Assembly: GCA_016931615.1 (NCBI GenBank)
Contig: JAFGEL010000018.1
Coordinates: 1 to 35,156 of the forward strand
Direction: 5' to 3'
Source of the DNA: Desulfuromonadales bacterium
GTDB taxonomy: Bacteria; Desulfobacterota; Desulfuromonadia; Desulfuromonadales; Geopsychrobacteraceae
DNA: 35,156 bases
Shown: positions 7,225-16,505 of the stretch, one piece after another
Layout of the letters: the number at the start of each line of letters is the position of its first letter
How positions within the stretch are numbered: position 1 is the stretch's first letter
The notes under the pieces: generated by a model
The model's input: the letters and a program-made list of their open reading frames with translations, nothing else
Databases searched by the model: none
What the model was told of the DNA's origin: nothing
Translations under genes and position numbers: made by a program

Positions 7225-9612
7225 TTAATTTCTCAGCGGCTTGCCCTTTTTCAGCATATGCTGAATCCGTTCCGCCGTCTTATTATTGCCGCAGAGTTTC
7301 AGGAAGGCCTGACGCTCAAGTTGCAGCAGGTAATCTTCCGAAATCGGCGTTCCGGGCAGCACGTCGCCACCGGTGATGACATCGGCGATGATACCGCCCA
7401 TCTCAGCTTCGTAATCGGTGACGTAGCCGCCCATTTTCATGTTCCACAACTGGCTTTTAATGCTCGCGGCAACGCTGCGTCCGGGGGCGGGAATGTTCTC
7501 CAGCGGTTTTTCCGGACGATAGTTGGTCGCCAGGGCGAGAACTTTTTTCTTGGCGTCGGCGATCAGGCGATCAATGTCCATGGTGATGCTGTCACCGCTG
7601 CGCATGTAACCCATACCCGGTAGTTCGGCGGCACCCATGGAGACTTTGGCCATGCCGATCTGCTGGAAGTTTTTGAACAGGAACGGTGAGACATCGGTAT
7701 CATACTGCTTGGCCAGGGCGACGGCTCTCAGGCACATCTCCTTGGTTCCGCCGCCGGCAGGCAGCAGACCGACGCCGATTTCGACCAGGCCCATGTAGGT
7801 TTCCGCATAAGCATTGATGGCGTCGGCGTGGAGGCTGTATTCGCAGCCGCCGCCGAGGGTCATGCCGAAAGGCGCGGCAACCACCGGAACTTTGGCGTAC
7901 TTGACGGCCATGGTCGCTTTCTGGAAAGCGCGCACGACCATGTCAATATCTTCGTAAGCTCCTTCAGCCAGGGCAACGGCCAGCAGCATCAGGTTGGCAC
8001 CGACCGAGAAATTGGCGCCCTGATTGCCGATTACCAGGCCGACACCTTCGTTTTCGGCACGTTTAATGGCCTTGTGGGTCATCGCCAGAATGTCTCCGCT
8101 GATGGCGTTCATTTTCGAGTGGAATTCGAACCCGAACACCCCGTCACCCAGGTCGACAATCGAGCAATTGGCGGTTTTTTCCACCACGCCCTGGGATTTC
8201 TTGAGCAGCTGCAGGTTGATTTGCCCGGCTTTTTTCGGCACGGCCCGATAGGCTTTGTCGAGAAGATCGTAGTATTCGCGCTGACCGTTCTCGTTGTAAC
8301 GGTAGAAGGATTCAACGTCCTTCAAGCTCTCGGGAACTGAGATGCCATCCTTTTCAGCACGCTTGACGAAGCTCTTCACGCCGATGGCGTCGAGCATTTC
8401 AAAGGGGCCGATTTCCCAGTTGAAGCCCCACTTCATGCCGTTGTCGATATTGACGATATCGTCGGCGATTTCGGGGATGCGATTGACGGTATAGATCAGC
8501 GTGTCGCGTAAGGAACGCCAGGCAAATTCGGCACCCTTGTCCTGAGCGTTGACCACCATCTTGATCTTCTGGGCCGGGTTATCAACCATCTTGACGGCTG
8601 CGACGGAAGGGAATTTCGGTTTCTCGGCAGGTTTGAACGCATCACTGGTGTAATCGTAGTAGTAGATCTGACGTTGGCCGTCGACCTGCTCTTTTTTGTA
8701 AAAACCCTGCTTGTTCTTATTGCCGATCAGGCCGTTGGTGATCATTCGCTCCATGAAATCAGGGACGCTGAAGGTCTCGCGACTTTCATCGTTGGGCAGT
8801 AACTCATAGGTATTGCGGCAGATATGCGCAAGGGTGTCGATGCCGACCAGGTCACAGGTGCGGAAAGCGGCCGATCCGGGACGTGCGGTCGCCGGCCCGG
8901 CCACGCTGTCAACCTCTTCAACCGTCATGTCCAGGTCGAGCATATGTTTGATGCCATTGAAGATGGAGAACACCCCGATACGGTTGGCGATGAAGTTCGG
9001 GGTGTCTTTGGCATAAACGATCCCTTTACCCAGGCGCCGACTGATAAAGTCGGCCAGCGCGGTCACCAGGCCGGGATCCGTGTATTGGCTCGGGACGATT
9101 TCCAGCAGACGCATGTAGCGGGGCGGATTGAAGAAGTGGGTCACCAGGAAATTCTTGCGCTGCTCCGGCGGCAGCACTTCAGCCATCTCGTTGACCGAAA
9201 GACCGCTGGTATTGGTCGACAGGATCGTTCCCTCAGCCAGATGCGCGGAGAGCTTAGTCAGCAGGTCTTTCTTGATCGGCATATGTTCGATGACAACTTC
9301 GATGACCCAGTCGCAGCTGCTCAGTTTGTCCAGATCGTCTTCAAAGTTTCCGGTGGTGATCTGTCCGGCGTAATCCTTCAGGTAGAGCGGTGCCGGTTTC
9401 ATTTTCAGCAGCCCCTGAAGGCCGGTGTCGGCAATACGATTCCGGACCTGGGGACTGTCCAGCGTCAAGCCTTGTTTCTCTTCATCGGTAGTGACTTCGC
9501 GGGGAATGATGTCCAGCAGCAGGACGTCGAGTCCGGCGTTAGCGAGATGGGCTGCTATAGTCGCGCCCATGACACCGGCGCCAAGGACTGCAGCACGGTT
9601 AATTTGCCTCAT
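7225..9612 (-). CDS. fadN: 3-hydroxyacyl-CoA dehydrogenase / enoyl-CoA hydratase, FadN type
   Basis: This 795-residue bifunctional enzyme has the dehydrogenase first and the hydratase last, the reverse of E. coli FadB and the same as Bacillus FadN. The NAD loop GAGVMG is at residues 11-16 and the KDTPNFIANRIG segment is near 200. The crotonase domain runs from about 484 to 690, with both hydratase glutamates in place, in GGGCEY and in LVEIGVG. The start at 9612 has GGAGG six bases upstream. Longer in-frame starts would push deeper into the upstream synthetase gene. The two genes already overlap by 14 bases, so translational coupling is likely. The protein carries out hydration and NAD-dependent oxidation before FadA cleavage. 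Confidence 0.93.
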   Translation of the reverse strand: MRQINRAAVLGAGVMGATIAAHLANAGLDVLLLDIIPREVTTDEEKQGLTLDSPQVRNRIADTGLQGLLKMKPAPLYLKDYAGQITTGNFEDDLDKLSSCDWVIEVVIEHMPIKKDLLTKLSAHLAEGTILSTNTSGLSVNEMAEVLPPEQRKNFLVTHFFNPPRYMRLLEIVPSQYTDPGLVTALADFISRRLGKGIVYAKDTPNFIANRIGVFSIFNGIKHMLDLDMTVEEVDSVAGPATARPGSAAFRTCDLVGIDTLAHICRNTYELLPNDESRETFSVPDFMERMITNGLIGNKNKQGFYKKEQVDGQRQIYYYDYTSDAFKPAEKPKFPSVAAVKMVDNPAQKIKMVVNAQDKGAEFAWRSLRDTLIYTVNRIPEIADDIVNIDNGMKWGFNWEIGPFEMLDAIGVKSFVKRAEKDGISVPESLKDVESFYRYNENGQREYYDLLDKAYRAVPKKAGQINLQLLKKSQGVVEKTANCSIVDLGDGVFGFEFHSKMNAISGDILAMTHKAIKRAENEGVGLVIGNQGANFSVGANLMLLAVALAEGAYEDIDMVVRAFQKATMAVKYAKVPVVAAPFGMTLGGGCEYSLHADAINAYAETYMGLVEIGVGLLPAGGGTKEMCLRAVALAKQYDTDVSPFLFKNFQQIGMAKVSMGAAELPGMGYMRSGDSITMDIDRLIADAKKKVLALATNYRPEKPLENIPAPGRSVAASIKSQLWNMKMGGYVTDYEAEMGGIIADVITGGDVLPGTPISEDYLLQLERQAFLKLCGNNKTAERIQHMLKKGKPLRN

Positions 9613-11479
9613 GTTTTCCTCCATCATTGGATTCGGCTCGGGCGTTTTCGCCGTTACCGTTATGCAGATAAAGTTGTTCAATCTTATCTTTGTAGAGCTG
9701 GTAAATCTCTTTGCGTCTGAGTTTCATCGTCGGCGTTAGTTCGCCTCCCTGGGTGGTGAATTCGCGCGGCAGAACGACGAACTTCTTGATCGTCTCGTAT
9801 GAAGGCAGGGTAGCATTGAATTTTTCGATGCGCCGTGCGAAAAGTTCCTGCACATGATGGTTGGCCACCAGGTCGTCAACGCCGAGATAATTGATTTGTT
9901 TCTCCTTGCTGAACTCGATCAGGCGTTCGAGGTTGGGTGTCAGCAGGGCCACTAGATAGGGTTTTTTGTCGCCGTGAATGTAGGCCTGGGAGATGTATTT
10001 ATCCAGTTTGAGCTCGTTCTCCAACGGCTGTGGTGGAATGTTTTTACCGCCGGCGGTAACAATGATTTCTTTTTTGCGATCAACGATATAAACGTAACCT
10101 TCCTCGTCGATTCTGGCGATGTCACCGGTTTTAAACCAGTCTCCTTCAAAAGCGGCCGCCGTCCCCTCGTCGTCCCGATAATAGCCGCTCATCACCTGGG
10201 GACCGCGGGTGAGCAATTCACCGTCTGCGGCCAACTTGAACTCGGTTTCGTAAAGCGGCCGACCGACCGATCCGAAGCGGATTTCTTCCAGACTGTTGAG
10301 GGTCAGGGCCGGGCTGGTTTCAGTCAGACCATAGCCTTCAAAGACCGGCATGCCGATGATCCACATGAACTCATTGATGGTCTTGTCCAGCGGTGCGCCG
10401 CCGCAGATGAAAAACTTCAGACTGCCGCCAAAGCTTTTGCGGATTTTGCGAAACACCAGTTTATCGTAGAGTCGGTATTTCAGGCCGATTTTTCCCGTCG
10501 GCAGCTTTTTGACATGTTTCAGATAGATATATTCACGCCCGATGTCTATTGCCTTGTGAAACATTTGGCGCTTGGCCGGACTCATCTGGTGAACGTTTTC
10601 ATAGACGCGCGAATAAATTTTTTCAAACAGGCGCGGTACGCTGACCATGGCAGTCGGTTTGATTTCGAGAATGTTTTCGACAACTTTATTGACGTCTTCG
10701 GCGAAAGCGATATGCCCACCGCTCATCAGCACGGCGTGATAACCTGCGGAACGCTCAAGGACGTGGCTGAGAGGCAGAAAACTTAGAAAGGTGCCGCTCA
10801 TGCCGATTTCACCGGCGCGCAATAAACCGTACCAGGCATTAATGGCCATGTTGTACTGAGTGAGCATGGCACCCTTCGGCACGCCTGTGGTTCCGGAGGT
10901 ATAGATGATGGTGATCAGGTCTTCCGGAGCGATTGAGGCGATCTGCTCTTCAATCTGGCGCTGTTCTTCCTCCTTGATCGGGTGGGAGATTTCCGAGAGC
11001 TGGTAGAGGGTATAAACGGGCAGGTTGCGCTCACCGAGAAAGCGTTCAAAAGATATCACCAGCTCAACCTGGGGAATCTGATCGCGGACGGCCAGAAGTT
11101 TTTCATATTGAATACGGTCTGAGACGAAAATGATTTTCGCTCCGCAGTGATTGATGACGTAAGCAGCCTGTGCTCCGGTGTTGGTAGCATAGATCGGCAC
11201 GCTGACGCCCAGGGCACATTGAATGCCGAGATCGGCAATGGTCCATCCGGCGCGGTTTTCAGAAAAGATGGCGACTTTGTCCCCCGGCTGCATGCCGGCT
11301 TTACGCAGCCCGCGCGCAGTCATCAGCACGCGAATGTAGAATTGCTGATAGTTCAGGGTCAGATACCCGCCGCCGCGCTTAAAGCTGATCGCCGGTCGAT
11401 CGGCATATGTCTCCGCGTTGACTTGAAGCATCTGAGGGATCGAGCGATAGGGCAGTGGTTTAAAATTCTGATCTTTCAT
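9599..11479 (-). CDS. Long-chain acyl-CoA synthetase (AMP-forming)
   Basis: The protein has about 626 residues and the standard adenylate-forming motifs in order: IIYTSGTTGVPKGA (P-loop), GYGLTETSP, WFKTGDIARID and DRKKEIIVTAGGKNI, with the hinge and C-terminal lysine region. It activates fatty acids with ATP and CoA and so feeds fadN, fadA and fadE. It is the first gene of the operon. The start is uncertain: the ATG at 11479 gives the most natural N-terminus, but ATG at 11494 and GTG at 11509 are in frame and none has a well-spaced ribosome site. Its 3' end overlaps fadN by 14 bases. It resembles LcfA/FadD enzymes. Chain-length preference cannot be read from sequence. Confidence 0.92.
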   Translation of the reverse strand: MKDQNFKPLPYRSIPQMLQVNAETYADRPAISFKRGGGYLTLNYQQFYIRVLMTARGLRKAGMQPGDKVAIFSENRAGWTIADLGIQCALGVSVPIYATNTGAQAAYVINHCGAKIIFVSDRIQYEKLLAVRDQIPQVELVISFERFLGERNLPVYTLYQLSEISHPIKEEEQRQIEEQIASIAPEDLITIIYTSGTTGVPKGAMLTQYNMAINAWYGLLRAGEIGMSGTFLSFLPLSHVLERSAGYHAVLMSGGHIAFAEDVNKVVENILEIKPTAMVSVPRLFEKIYSRVYENVHQMSPAKRQMFHKAIDIGREYIYLKHVKKLPTGKIGLKYRLYDKLVFRKIRKSFGGSLKFFICGGAPLDKTINEFMWIIGMPVFEGYGLTETSPALTLNSLEEIRFGSVGRPLYETEFKLAADGELLTRGPQVMSGYYRDDEGTAAAFEGDWFKTGDIARIDEEGYVYIVDRKKEIIVTAGGKNIPPQPLENELKLDKYISQAYIHGDKKPYLVALLTPNLERLIEFSKEKQINYLGVDDLVANHHVQELFARRIEKFNATLPSYETIKKFVVLPREFTTQGGELTPTMKLRRKEIYQLYKDKIEQLYLHNGNGENARAESNDGGKHEAN

Positions 11480-11599
11480 CGGCGGCCACGACATTCCTTT
11501 TACGTTCACGTCATATTTGGTTTAAATATTCTTGTTGCAATCACACCAATGTTTATTGGTGCTATTTAAGTTTCTGGTTGATACCACACTGGTAAAGAT

Positions 11600-11639
11600 A
11601 TTTTACTTACTTTTACGTTTAGGTCAACCTAAAGTAAAA
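11600..11639 (-). promoter_or_regulatory. Promoter and operator-like palindrome of the beta-oxidation operon
   Basis: Read on the minus strand there is a TTGACC -35 box (11622-11627), a 16-base spacer and a TAAAAT -10 box (11600-11605), placing the start of transcription about 85-115 bases before the synthetase. The plus strand shows TTTAGGT-CA-ACCTAAA (11618-11633) inside outer arms TTTTAC and GTAAAA (11611-11616, 11634-11639), a 13-bp imperfect palindrome over the -35 region. The motif TTTACG-N3-AGGTCAA-N2-TAAA recurs at 18894-18915 in front of the DUF1302 cluster. This is a likely binding site for a fatty-acid regulator of unknown family. Confidence 0.6.
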
Positions 11640-11733
11640 CATATTTCTATTTTAGCTCAAGCCTCTGGATTTCAGCTACTGATGTGGATTACTGCTGCTC
11701 TGGAGCTCAGTTTGTACGGCTCGTTTCAGCAGT

Positions 11734-14061
11734 TCAGAGGGACTTGTCTGATTTCGGGAGCAACAGCCAGGCCAGGGCCGGCAGCAGCAGAATCGCTCCA
11801 AGCATGTTGACCAGGAACATAAAGGTCAACAGGATACCCATGTCGGCCTGAAACTTCAGCGGTGAGAAGATCCAGGTGGCGACTCCGATCGCCAGGGTCA
11901 CTCCGGTAAAAACCACCCCGTTTCCGGTGATCGCCAGAGTGTGCAGGTAAGCCTCCTGCAGACTTTGCCCCGCTCTGAGGTAGCTGCGCAGACGACTGAA
12001 GATGTAGATACCGTAATCGACCCCGACCCCGACCCCAAGGGCGACGACCGGCAGGGTCGAAACTTTGAGTCCGATCTGAAGCATGCTCATCAGCGCATAG
12101 GCTAGCAGGGAGACCAGCCCGAGAGGGAGAATAATGCAGAGCACGGCGCGCGGTGAGCGGAATTCATAAAGACAGAGCAGGATCACGGCACCGAAGACGT
12201 AAATCAGGATTGGAAACTGGGCGGCGGAGACCTCTTCGTTGGTCGCGGCCATCACCCCGACATTGCCGGTCGCCAGTCTGAACGTGACATCCTCCGTAGG
12301 ATGAGTGGAGCGGTACTGTTTGACTTCGGAGACGATTCTGGCGATGGTTTCGGCCTTGTGGTCAGAGGTGAAGACCATCACCGGCATGACGCTGCAATCG
12401 GAATTCAGCAGCCCGCTGCTGGTCGGGATGTAGCCGACGGCCTGAACCATGGTTGAGGAATTTCTCGGCAGCACCCGCCATTTGAGGCTGCCTTCGTTCC
12501 ATCCGGCATTAATCACTTTGGCAATGCCGGGAAGAGCGACGATCGACTGAACTCCCTCGACATTGTTCATATGCCAGGCGAAGCGATCAATCGCGGTCAT
12601 GATGTCGTAATCGATACAGCCGTCGGCTTTGGTTTCGACAATCACGGAGATGATATCGACACCGATGGAAAAATGCTCGGTAATGACCTGGCTGTCCTGA
12701 TTGTAGCGTGAATCGGTGCGTAGTTCGGGAACCCCGCGATGCATGTCACCGATCTTGACGTCTGAACCCTTCCAGATACCGAAAACCAGCAGGATCAGGG
12801 AAACGGCGATAATGATTTTTGCCGGCCCCGGTTCAGCAGCCTGTTCAAAGAAATGCCAGACCGGTTTGAGCAGTCGGGTCTGATTGTCGACCCGGCGGCG
12901 ATAGCGGCGCCCGGTCTTGACATAGGAGAGCAGGATCGGCAGCAGAATCAGGTTGGTCAGAATAATCACGGCGACACCGAGACTCGCGGTGACGGCCATT
13001 TCCTGGATGACGCGGATCTCGATCAGCTGAATGGTGACAAAGCCGATGGTATCACTGGCCAGGGCGATAAAGCCGGGAATCAAAAGCTGGCGAAAACTGG
13101 CTTTGGCGGCTTCAAGGCGGTCGGCACCGGCGCGCACCTCGGCGGTATTGGCGGTAATCATCTGCACGGCATGACTGACCCCGATCGCGAAGATCAGAAA
13201 GGGGACCAGCAGCCCCATCGGGTCGATGCCGTAGCCGAGCAGCGGCAGCAGCCCGAGCTGCCAGATCACGGCCATCAGCGAGCAGCCGAGAGGGATCAGG
13301 GTGAGGACGGTGGAACGGGTGTAAAGGAAAACCAGCAGCGCGGTGATGATGAAGGCGACCCCGAAAAACAGGATGACACGTTTGGCACCGTCGGCAATAT
13401 CTCCGATGACCTTGGCAAAGCCGATGATATGAACGTCGACCTGATCGCTCTGATACTTATCGCGGATGCGTTCTTCCAGCAGGTGTGAAACTGTGATGAA
13501 GTCGAGCTTTTCGCCACTGCTCGGATCGATTTCCAGCAACTGGGCACTGATGATGGCGCCGCTGAAATCGTTGGCGACAAGGCGGCCCAGGATTCCCGCC
13601 TTAAGGATATTTTTACGCACCCTTTCAAGCCCCTCGGGGGTTGCTTCGAAATCGGCGGGAATAACGTTGCCGCCGGCAATCCCGTCTTCGACAACCTCGG
13701 TGAAGCGCACGTTGGGAGTAAACAGTGAGCTGACCTGGGCGCGATCAACGCCGGGAATGAAAAAGACATCATCCGTCGCCTGCTCAAGGGTTGAGAAAAA
13801 TTCCGGAGTAAAGATGTCGCCCTGTTTGGCCATCAGGGCAATCAGGACGCGGTTGGCGCCGCCGAATTCCTTGCGGTGTTCGACGTAGGTCTGCATGTAT
13901 TCGTGCTTCAGTGGCAGCAGTTTGCTGAAACCCGCATCGATCCTCAAGCTGGTGACGGAATATGCCATCAGCAGCGTGACCAGGATAAAAAAGCCCAGGA
14001 AGATCCTGCGGTTGTTGAAAATGAGCTTTTCCAGTCCGGATTTGAAGGAATCAAGTTTCAT
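11734..14061 (-). CDS. RND-superfamily (MMPL-type) transporter
   Basis: The 775-residue inner-membrane protein has two repeated modules. Each has one N-terminal membrane helix (near residues 19-38 and 420-440), a large periplasmic loop and a cluster of helices. In the second module these include ILIYVFGAVILLCLYEF and VVALGVGVGVDYGIYIF. Single-chain two-module proteins of this type (COG1033 exporters, MmpL and HpnN relatives) move lipids and other hydrophobic molecules. The start at 14061 has AGGAG seven bases upstream. It is the last gene of the cluster, 28 bases after the YCF48 gene. No membrane-fusion protein or TolC partner is present. The DUF1302 barrel, DUF1329 protein and YCF48 protein may take their place. 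Direction of transport is not known. Confidence 0.88.
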   Translation of the reverse strand: MKLDSFKSGLEKLIFNNRRIFLGFFILVTLLMAYSVTSLRIDAGFSKLLPLKHEYMQTYVEHRKEFGGANRVLIALMAKQGDIFTPEFFSTLEQATDDVFFIPGVDRAQVSSLFTPNVRFTEVVEDGIAGGNVIPADFEATPEGLERVRKNILKAGILGRLVANDFSGAIISAQLLEIDPSSGEKLDFITVSHLLEERIRDKYQSDQVDVHIIGFAKVIGDIADGAKRVILFFGVAFIITALLVFLYTRSTVLTLIPLGCSLMAVIWQLGLLPLLGYGIDPMGLLVPFLIFAIGVSHAVQMITANTAEVRAGADRLEAAKASFRQLLIPGFIALASDTIGFVTIQLIEIRVIQEMAVTASLGVAVIILTNLILLPILLSYVKTGRRYRRRVDNQTRLLKPVWHFFEQAAEPGPAKIIIAVSLILLVFGIWKGSDVKIGDMHRGVPELRTDSRYNQDSQVITEHFSIGVDIISVIVETKADGCIDYDIMTAIDRFAWHMNNVEGVQSIVALPGIAKVINAGWNEGSLKWRVLPRNSSTMVQAVGYIPTSSGLLNSDCSVMPVMVFTSDHKAETIARIVSEVKQYRSTHPTEDVTFRLATGNVGVMAATNEEVSAAQFPILIYVFGAVILLCLYEFRSPRAVLCIILPLGLVSLLAYALMSMLQIGLKVSTLPVVALGVGVGVDYGIYIFSRLRSYLRAGQSLQEAYLHTLAITGNGVVFTGVTLAIGVATWIFSPLKFQADMGILLTFMFLVNMLGAILLLPALAWLLLPKSDKSL

Positions 14062-14089
14062 CGAGCTCTCCTGCCAGCCTTGTCTATTT

Positions 14090-15046
14090 TTAGTTGAATG
14101 AAATTCGACTTAAACCGAAGTCCCCGGCAGCGATGATCGTACCATCAGGGGTCTGTTGCAGACGGCTGAACCCCCTGCGTTGGGGATCCTGAAGCAGCTT
14201 GAAGCTGTGTCCCGCGTCCTGACTGCTGAGCATTGCCCCGGCCAGTCCGGTGATCAGCAGGCTGCCGTCATTCAACAGCAGGCCGTTGGTCAGCGAGGCT
14301 TCCGTCTGTGGCTCAATAGCGCTCCAGCTTTCGCCCGAATCATCGGAGCGGAACAGGTTGCCTCTTAACCCGAACAGCAGCAGGCTGTCGCCTTCAAGCG
14401 GCAGCAGGCCGAAGAATGAGCCTTCATAACCGGGGGTCAGTGCTTCCCAGGTTTCCCCCTGATCAGTTGAACGATAGACGAGACCGGCTTCTGCAGCGAT
14501 GAACAGCTGATCACCAAGCGGGGCAATCTGATTCAGGTGAAAGTCGTCTTCACTGATCCAGCGGCCCTCCCAGCTTTGGCCGCCATCGAAGGATTCCAGG
14601 AACTGGCCATAGGCGCCTATCGCGTAGCCATGCTGGGCATTAAGAAAATAGATGTCGAAAAGGGGGCTCTCCACGTCGATATCTTCGTAGACTTTCTCCC
14701 AGCTCTTACCGCCATCAACGGTTTTCAGGATGACCTGGTCATGGCCGACAATCCAGCCTTGAAGACGATCGAGAAAAAATACGCCCGTCAGGGTCGCCCG
14801 GGTCGGCACCTGAACCTGAGTCCAGGTTTGTCCCGAATTGTCACTGATCAAAACGTGGCCGCGTTCTCCGACGGCGATCAGGCTCTGATCAATCAACTCC
14901 AGGTCGAGTATCAGTGAGCGGCTTGCCAGGGGAGCGATGACCGAGGTTTCCGCACTGATGGCTACGTAAGGCTGGACAAAAAGCAGGGCTCCAAAGAGGA
15001 AAAAAAAGACTTTGTGCCAACGGTAGTTTGAAAAAAATCTCTTCAT
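14090..15046 (-). CDS. Exported YCF48/Asp-box beta-propeller protein
   Basis: The 318-residue protein starts with a signal peptide (hydrophobic stretch at about 13-30, cut after AISA). It then has six Asp-box (S-x-D-x-G-x-T/S-W/F) repeats, such as SDNSGQTW, TVDGGKSW, SFDGGQSW, STDQGETW, SDDSGESW and SQDAGHSF. This is a beta-propeller of the YCF48 (HCF136-like) family. Such proteins help assemble complexes in plants and cyanobacteria. In proteobacteria they recur next to MMPL, DUF1302 and DUF1329 genes. Here it would sit in the periplasm and may scaffold the transporter. The ribosome site before 15046 is weak. A strong terminator hairpin lies between this gene and DUF1329. Confidence 0.85.
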   Translation of the reverse strand: MKRFFSNYRWHKVFFFLFGALLFVQPYVAISAETSVIAPLASRSLILDLELIDQSLIAVGERGHVLISDNSGQTWTQVQVPTRATLTGVFFLDRLQGWIVGHDQVILKTVDGGKSWEKVYEDIDVESPLFDIYFLNAQHGYAIGAYGQFLESFDGGQSWEGRWISEDDFHLNQIAPLGDQLFIAAEAGLVYRSTDQGETWEALTPGYEGSFFGLLPLEGDSLLLFGLRGNLFRSDDSGESWSAIEPQTEASLTNGLLLNDGSLLITGLAGAMLSSQDAGHSFKLLQDPQRRGFSRLQQTPDGTIIAAGDFGLSRISFN

Positions 15047-15075
15047 AGTGACCGATTTCGTAGTTTGAGAGCACG

Positions 15076-15106
15076 AAAAACGGCCGAGCTGAAACAGCTC
15101 GGCCGT
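15076..15106 (-). terminator. Intrinsic terminator inside the DUF1302-RND cluster
   Basis: Read on the minus strand, ACGGCCGAGCTG pairs perfectly with CAGCTCGGCCGT across a three-base loop, giving a GC-rich 12-bp stem followed by a run of five T. It lies 22 bases past the DUF1329 stop and 30 bases before the YCF48 start. It should reduce transcription of the YCF48 and RND genes relative to the two upstream genes. Confidence 0.88.
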
Positions 15107-15128
15107 CGGGTCAAGCGTTGATCAGCAA

Positions 15129-16481
15129 TTAGCGTCGACCGGCTCGACGTAAGGCGCCGGGGGAGAAATCCTGGTCGGTGCGCTGAATGCTGAAGTCGTA
15201 CATGGCCGACTCGTTGTCGAGGCCCAGGGCCAGGTAACGACCTGACTGCATGTCGTAATGGGTTTCCAGGGTGGTCCAGAAGGTCGGAACTTCGTAATAG
15301 TTGATCGAGTGACCTTCCGAAACCCGCCACAGCTGGTCACGGTTGTCGTAAATGTCGGCGGCCATGATCTGCCACGAATCCTCATCAATGTAGAAAGTGC
15401 GTTTTTTATACAGATGCCGTGCGCCTTCGCGCAGTGTGGCTTCGACAATCCAGACGCGATGCAGCTCGTAACGCAGGTAATCGGGGTTCAGATGCAGGGG
15501 TTTGAGGATATCTTCGTACTTCAGCTTGTCGCTGTGCAGCAGGTAGCTGTTGTAGGGGATGTAGATCTCTTTTTTGCCGATCAGTTTCCAGTCGTAACGA
15601 TCGGGAGCGCCGTTGAACATGTCGAACTGGTCAGAGGTTCTCAGGCTGTCGGCTGCGGTGCCCGGATTGTCATATGCGACGTTCGGGGCCCGGCGGACGC
15701 GACGCTGACCCGGATTGTAGACCCAGGCGGCGCGGGGTTCAGCGACCTGGTTCAGGGTTTCATGAACCAGCAGCACGTTACCGGCCAGACGGGCCGGGGC
15801 GGTAACTTCCTGACGGAACAGCAGGATGCGGTTCTGCAGTTTTTCTTCGGTCATCCCTTCCTGGGAATAGATCAGGCTGAATTCGTCATCGAATTTGACC
15901 AGGGTGTAATCGCCACCGCGCGTCATCGGGGCCTGGGCGATCTGCCGTGAGGCAACATCACCACGATAGCGCAGCATGTGATTCCACAACACTTCGATGC
16001 CGCTTTTCGGAATCGGGAAGGGTATGCCGTTGACCGTTCCGGTGACACCGTCGCCGCCATTGATCAGTTCGGCGGTCTGACAGACTTTTTTGGTCATGTC
16101 ATAGATGCGCTGGGGCGAAGAAGCACTGCGGTGGGTCGGGTAAATGTTCATCTTGAAGGTGTCGTAAGCCTTCAGCATGGCTTGGTGGCCGACGGTCAAT
16201 TTGTCCTTGTACTGTTCCATGTTTGCAGCAGTGATAGTGAAAAGAACTTTGTCTGCAGCGTAAGGATCAGGATGATGCATGCCCTTGGTGTAGCCTGCGG
16301 GCGGCGTAGTGATACCGCCATCCCAGGCGGGGATAGAACCGTCAGAGTTACCGGCTTTTTCAGCACCGACGGGGGTGAGGTCCTGACCCAGGCGGGCAGC
16401 GTCCTCCGCAGTGATTGCAGCGAAGGATGGCCCGGCAACCAGCAGGATGGCAAACAGCCAAATCATAGAGTTTTTCAGCAT
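15129..16481 (-). CDS. DUF1329 family exported protein
   Basis: This is a 450-residue protein with a signal peptide (hydrophobic core at about residues 6-18, cut after SFA), followed by the DUF1329 region. The fold is thought to resemble LolA/LolB-like lipoprotein carriers, which makes binding of a hydrophobic ligand in the periplasm or outer membrane plausible. The family has no proven function. Two ATGs compete: the one at 16487 lies only two bases after the GGGAG site, while 16481 has about eight, so I chose 16481. It follows the DUF1302 gene by 24 bases and is followed by a strong terminator. DUF1329 and DUF1302 genes co-occur widely next to RND/MMPL genes, which supports a joint envelope function. 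Confidence 0.88.
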   Translation of the reverse strand: MLKNSMIWLFAILLVAGPSFAAITAEDAARLGQDLTPVGAEKAGNSDGSIPAWDGGITTPPAGYTKGMHHPDPYAADKVLFTITAANMEQYKDKLTVGHQAMLKAYDTFKMNIYPTHRSASSPQRIYDMTKKVCQTAELINGGDGVTGTVNGIPFPIPKSGIEVLWNHMLRYRGDVASRQIAQAPMTRGGDYTLVKFDDEFSLIYSQEGMTEEKLQNRILLFRQEVTAPARLAGNVLLVHETLNQVAEPRAAWVYNPGQRRVRRAPNVAYDNPGTAADSLRTSDQFDMFNGAPDRYDWKLIGKKEIYIPYNSYLLHSDKLKYEDILKPLHLNPDYLRYELHRVWIVEATLREGARHLYKKRTFYIDEDSWQIMAADIYDNRDQLWRVSEGHSINYYEVPTFWTTLETHYDMQSGRYLALGLDNESAMYDFSIQRTDQDFSPGALRRAGRR

Positions 16482-16505
16482 AGTCATAACTCCCTCTATT
16501 TAAAA

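Noticed and set aside
12853..13488. 211-codon open frame on the plus strand inside the RND gene
   Set aside because: It is antisense to a well-supported transporter gene, is extremely rich in Gly, Asp, Gln and His as expected of a mirrored GC-rich frame, and has no recognisable domain or ribosome site.
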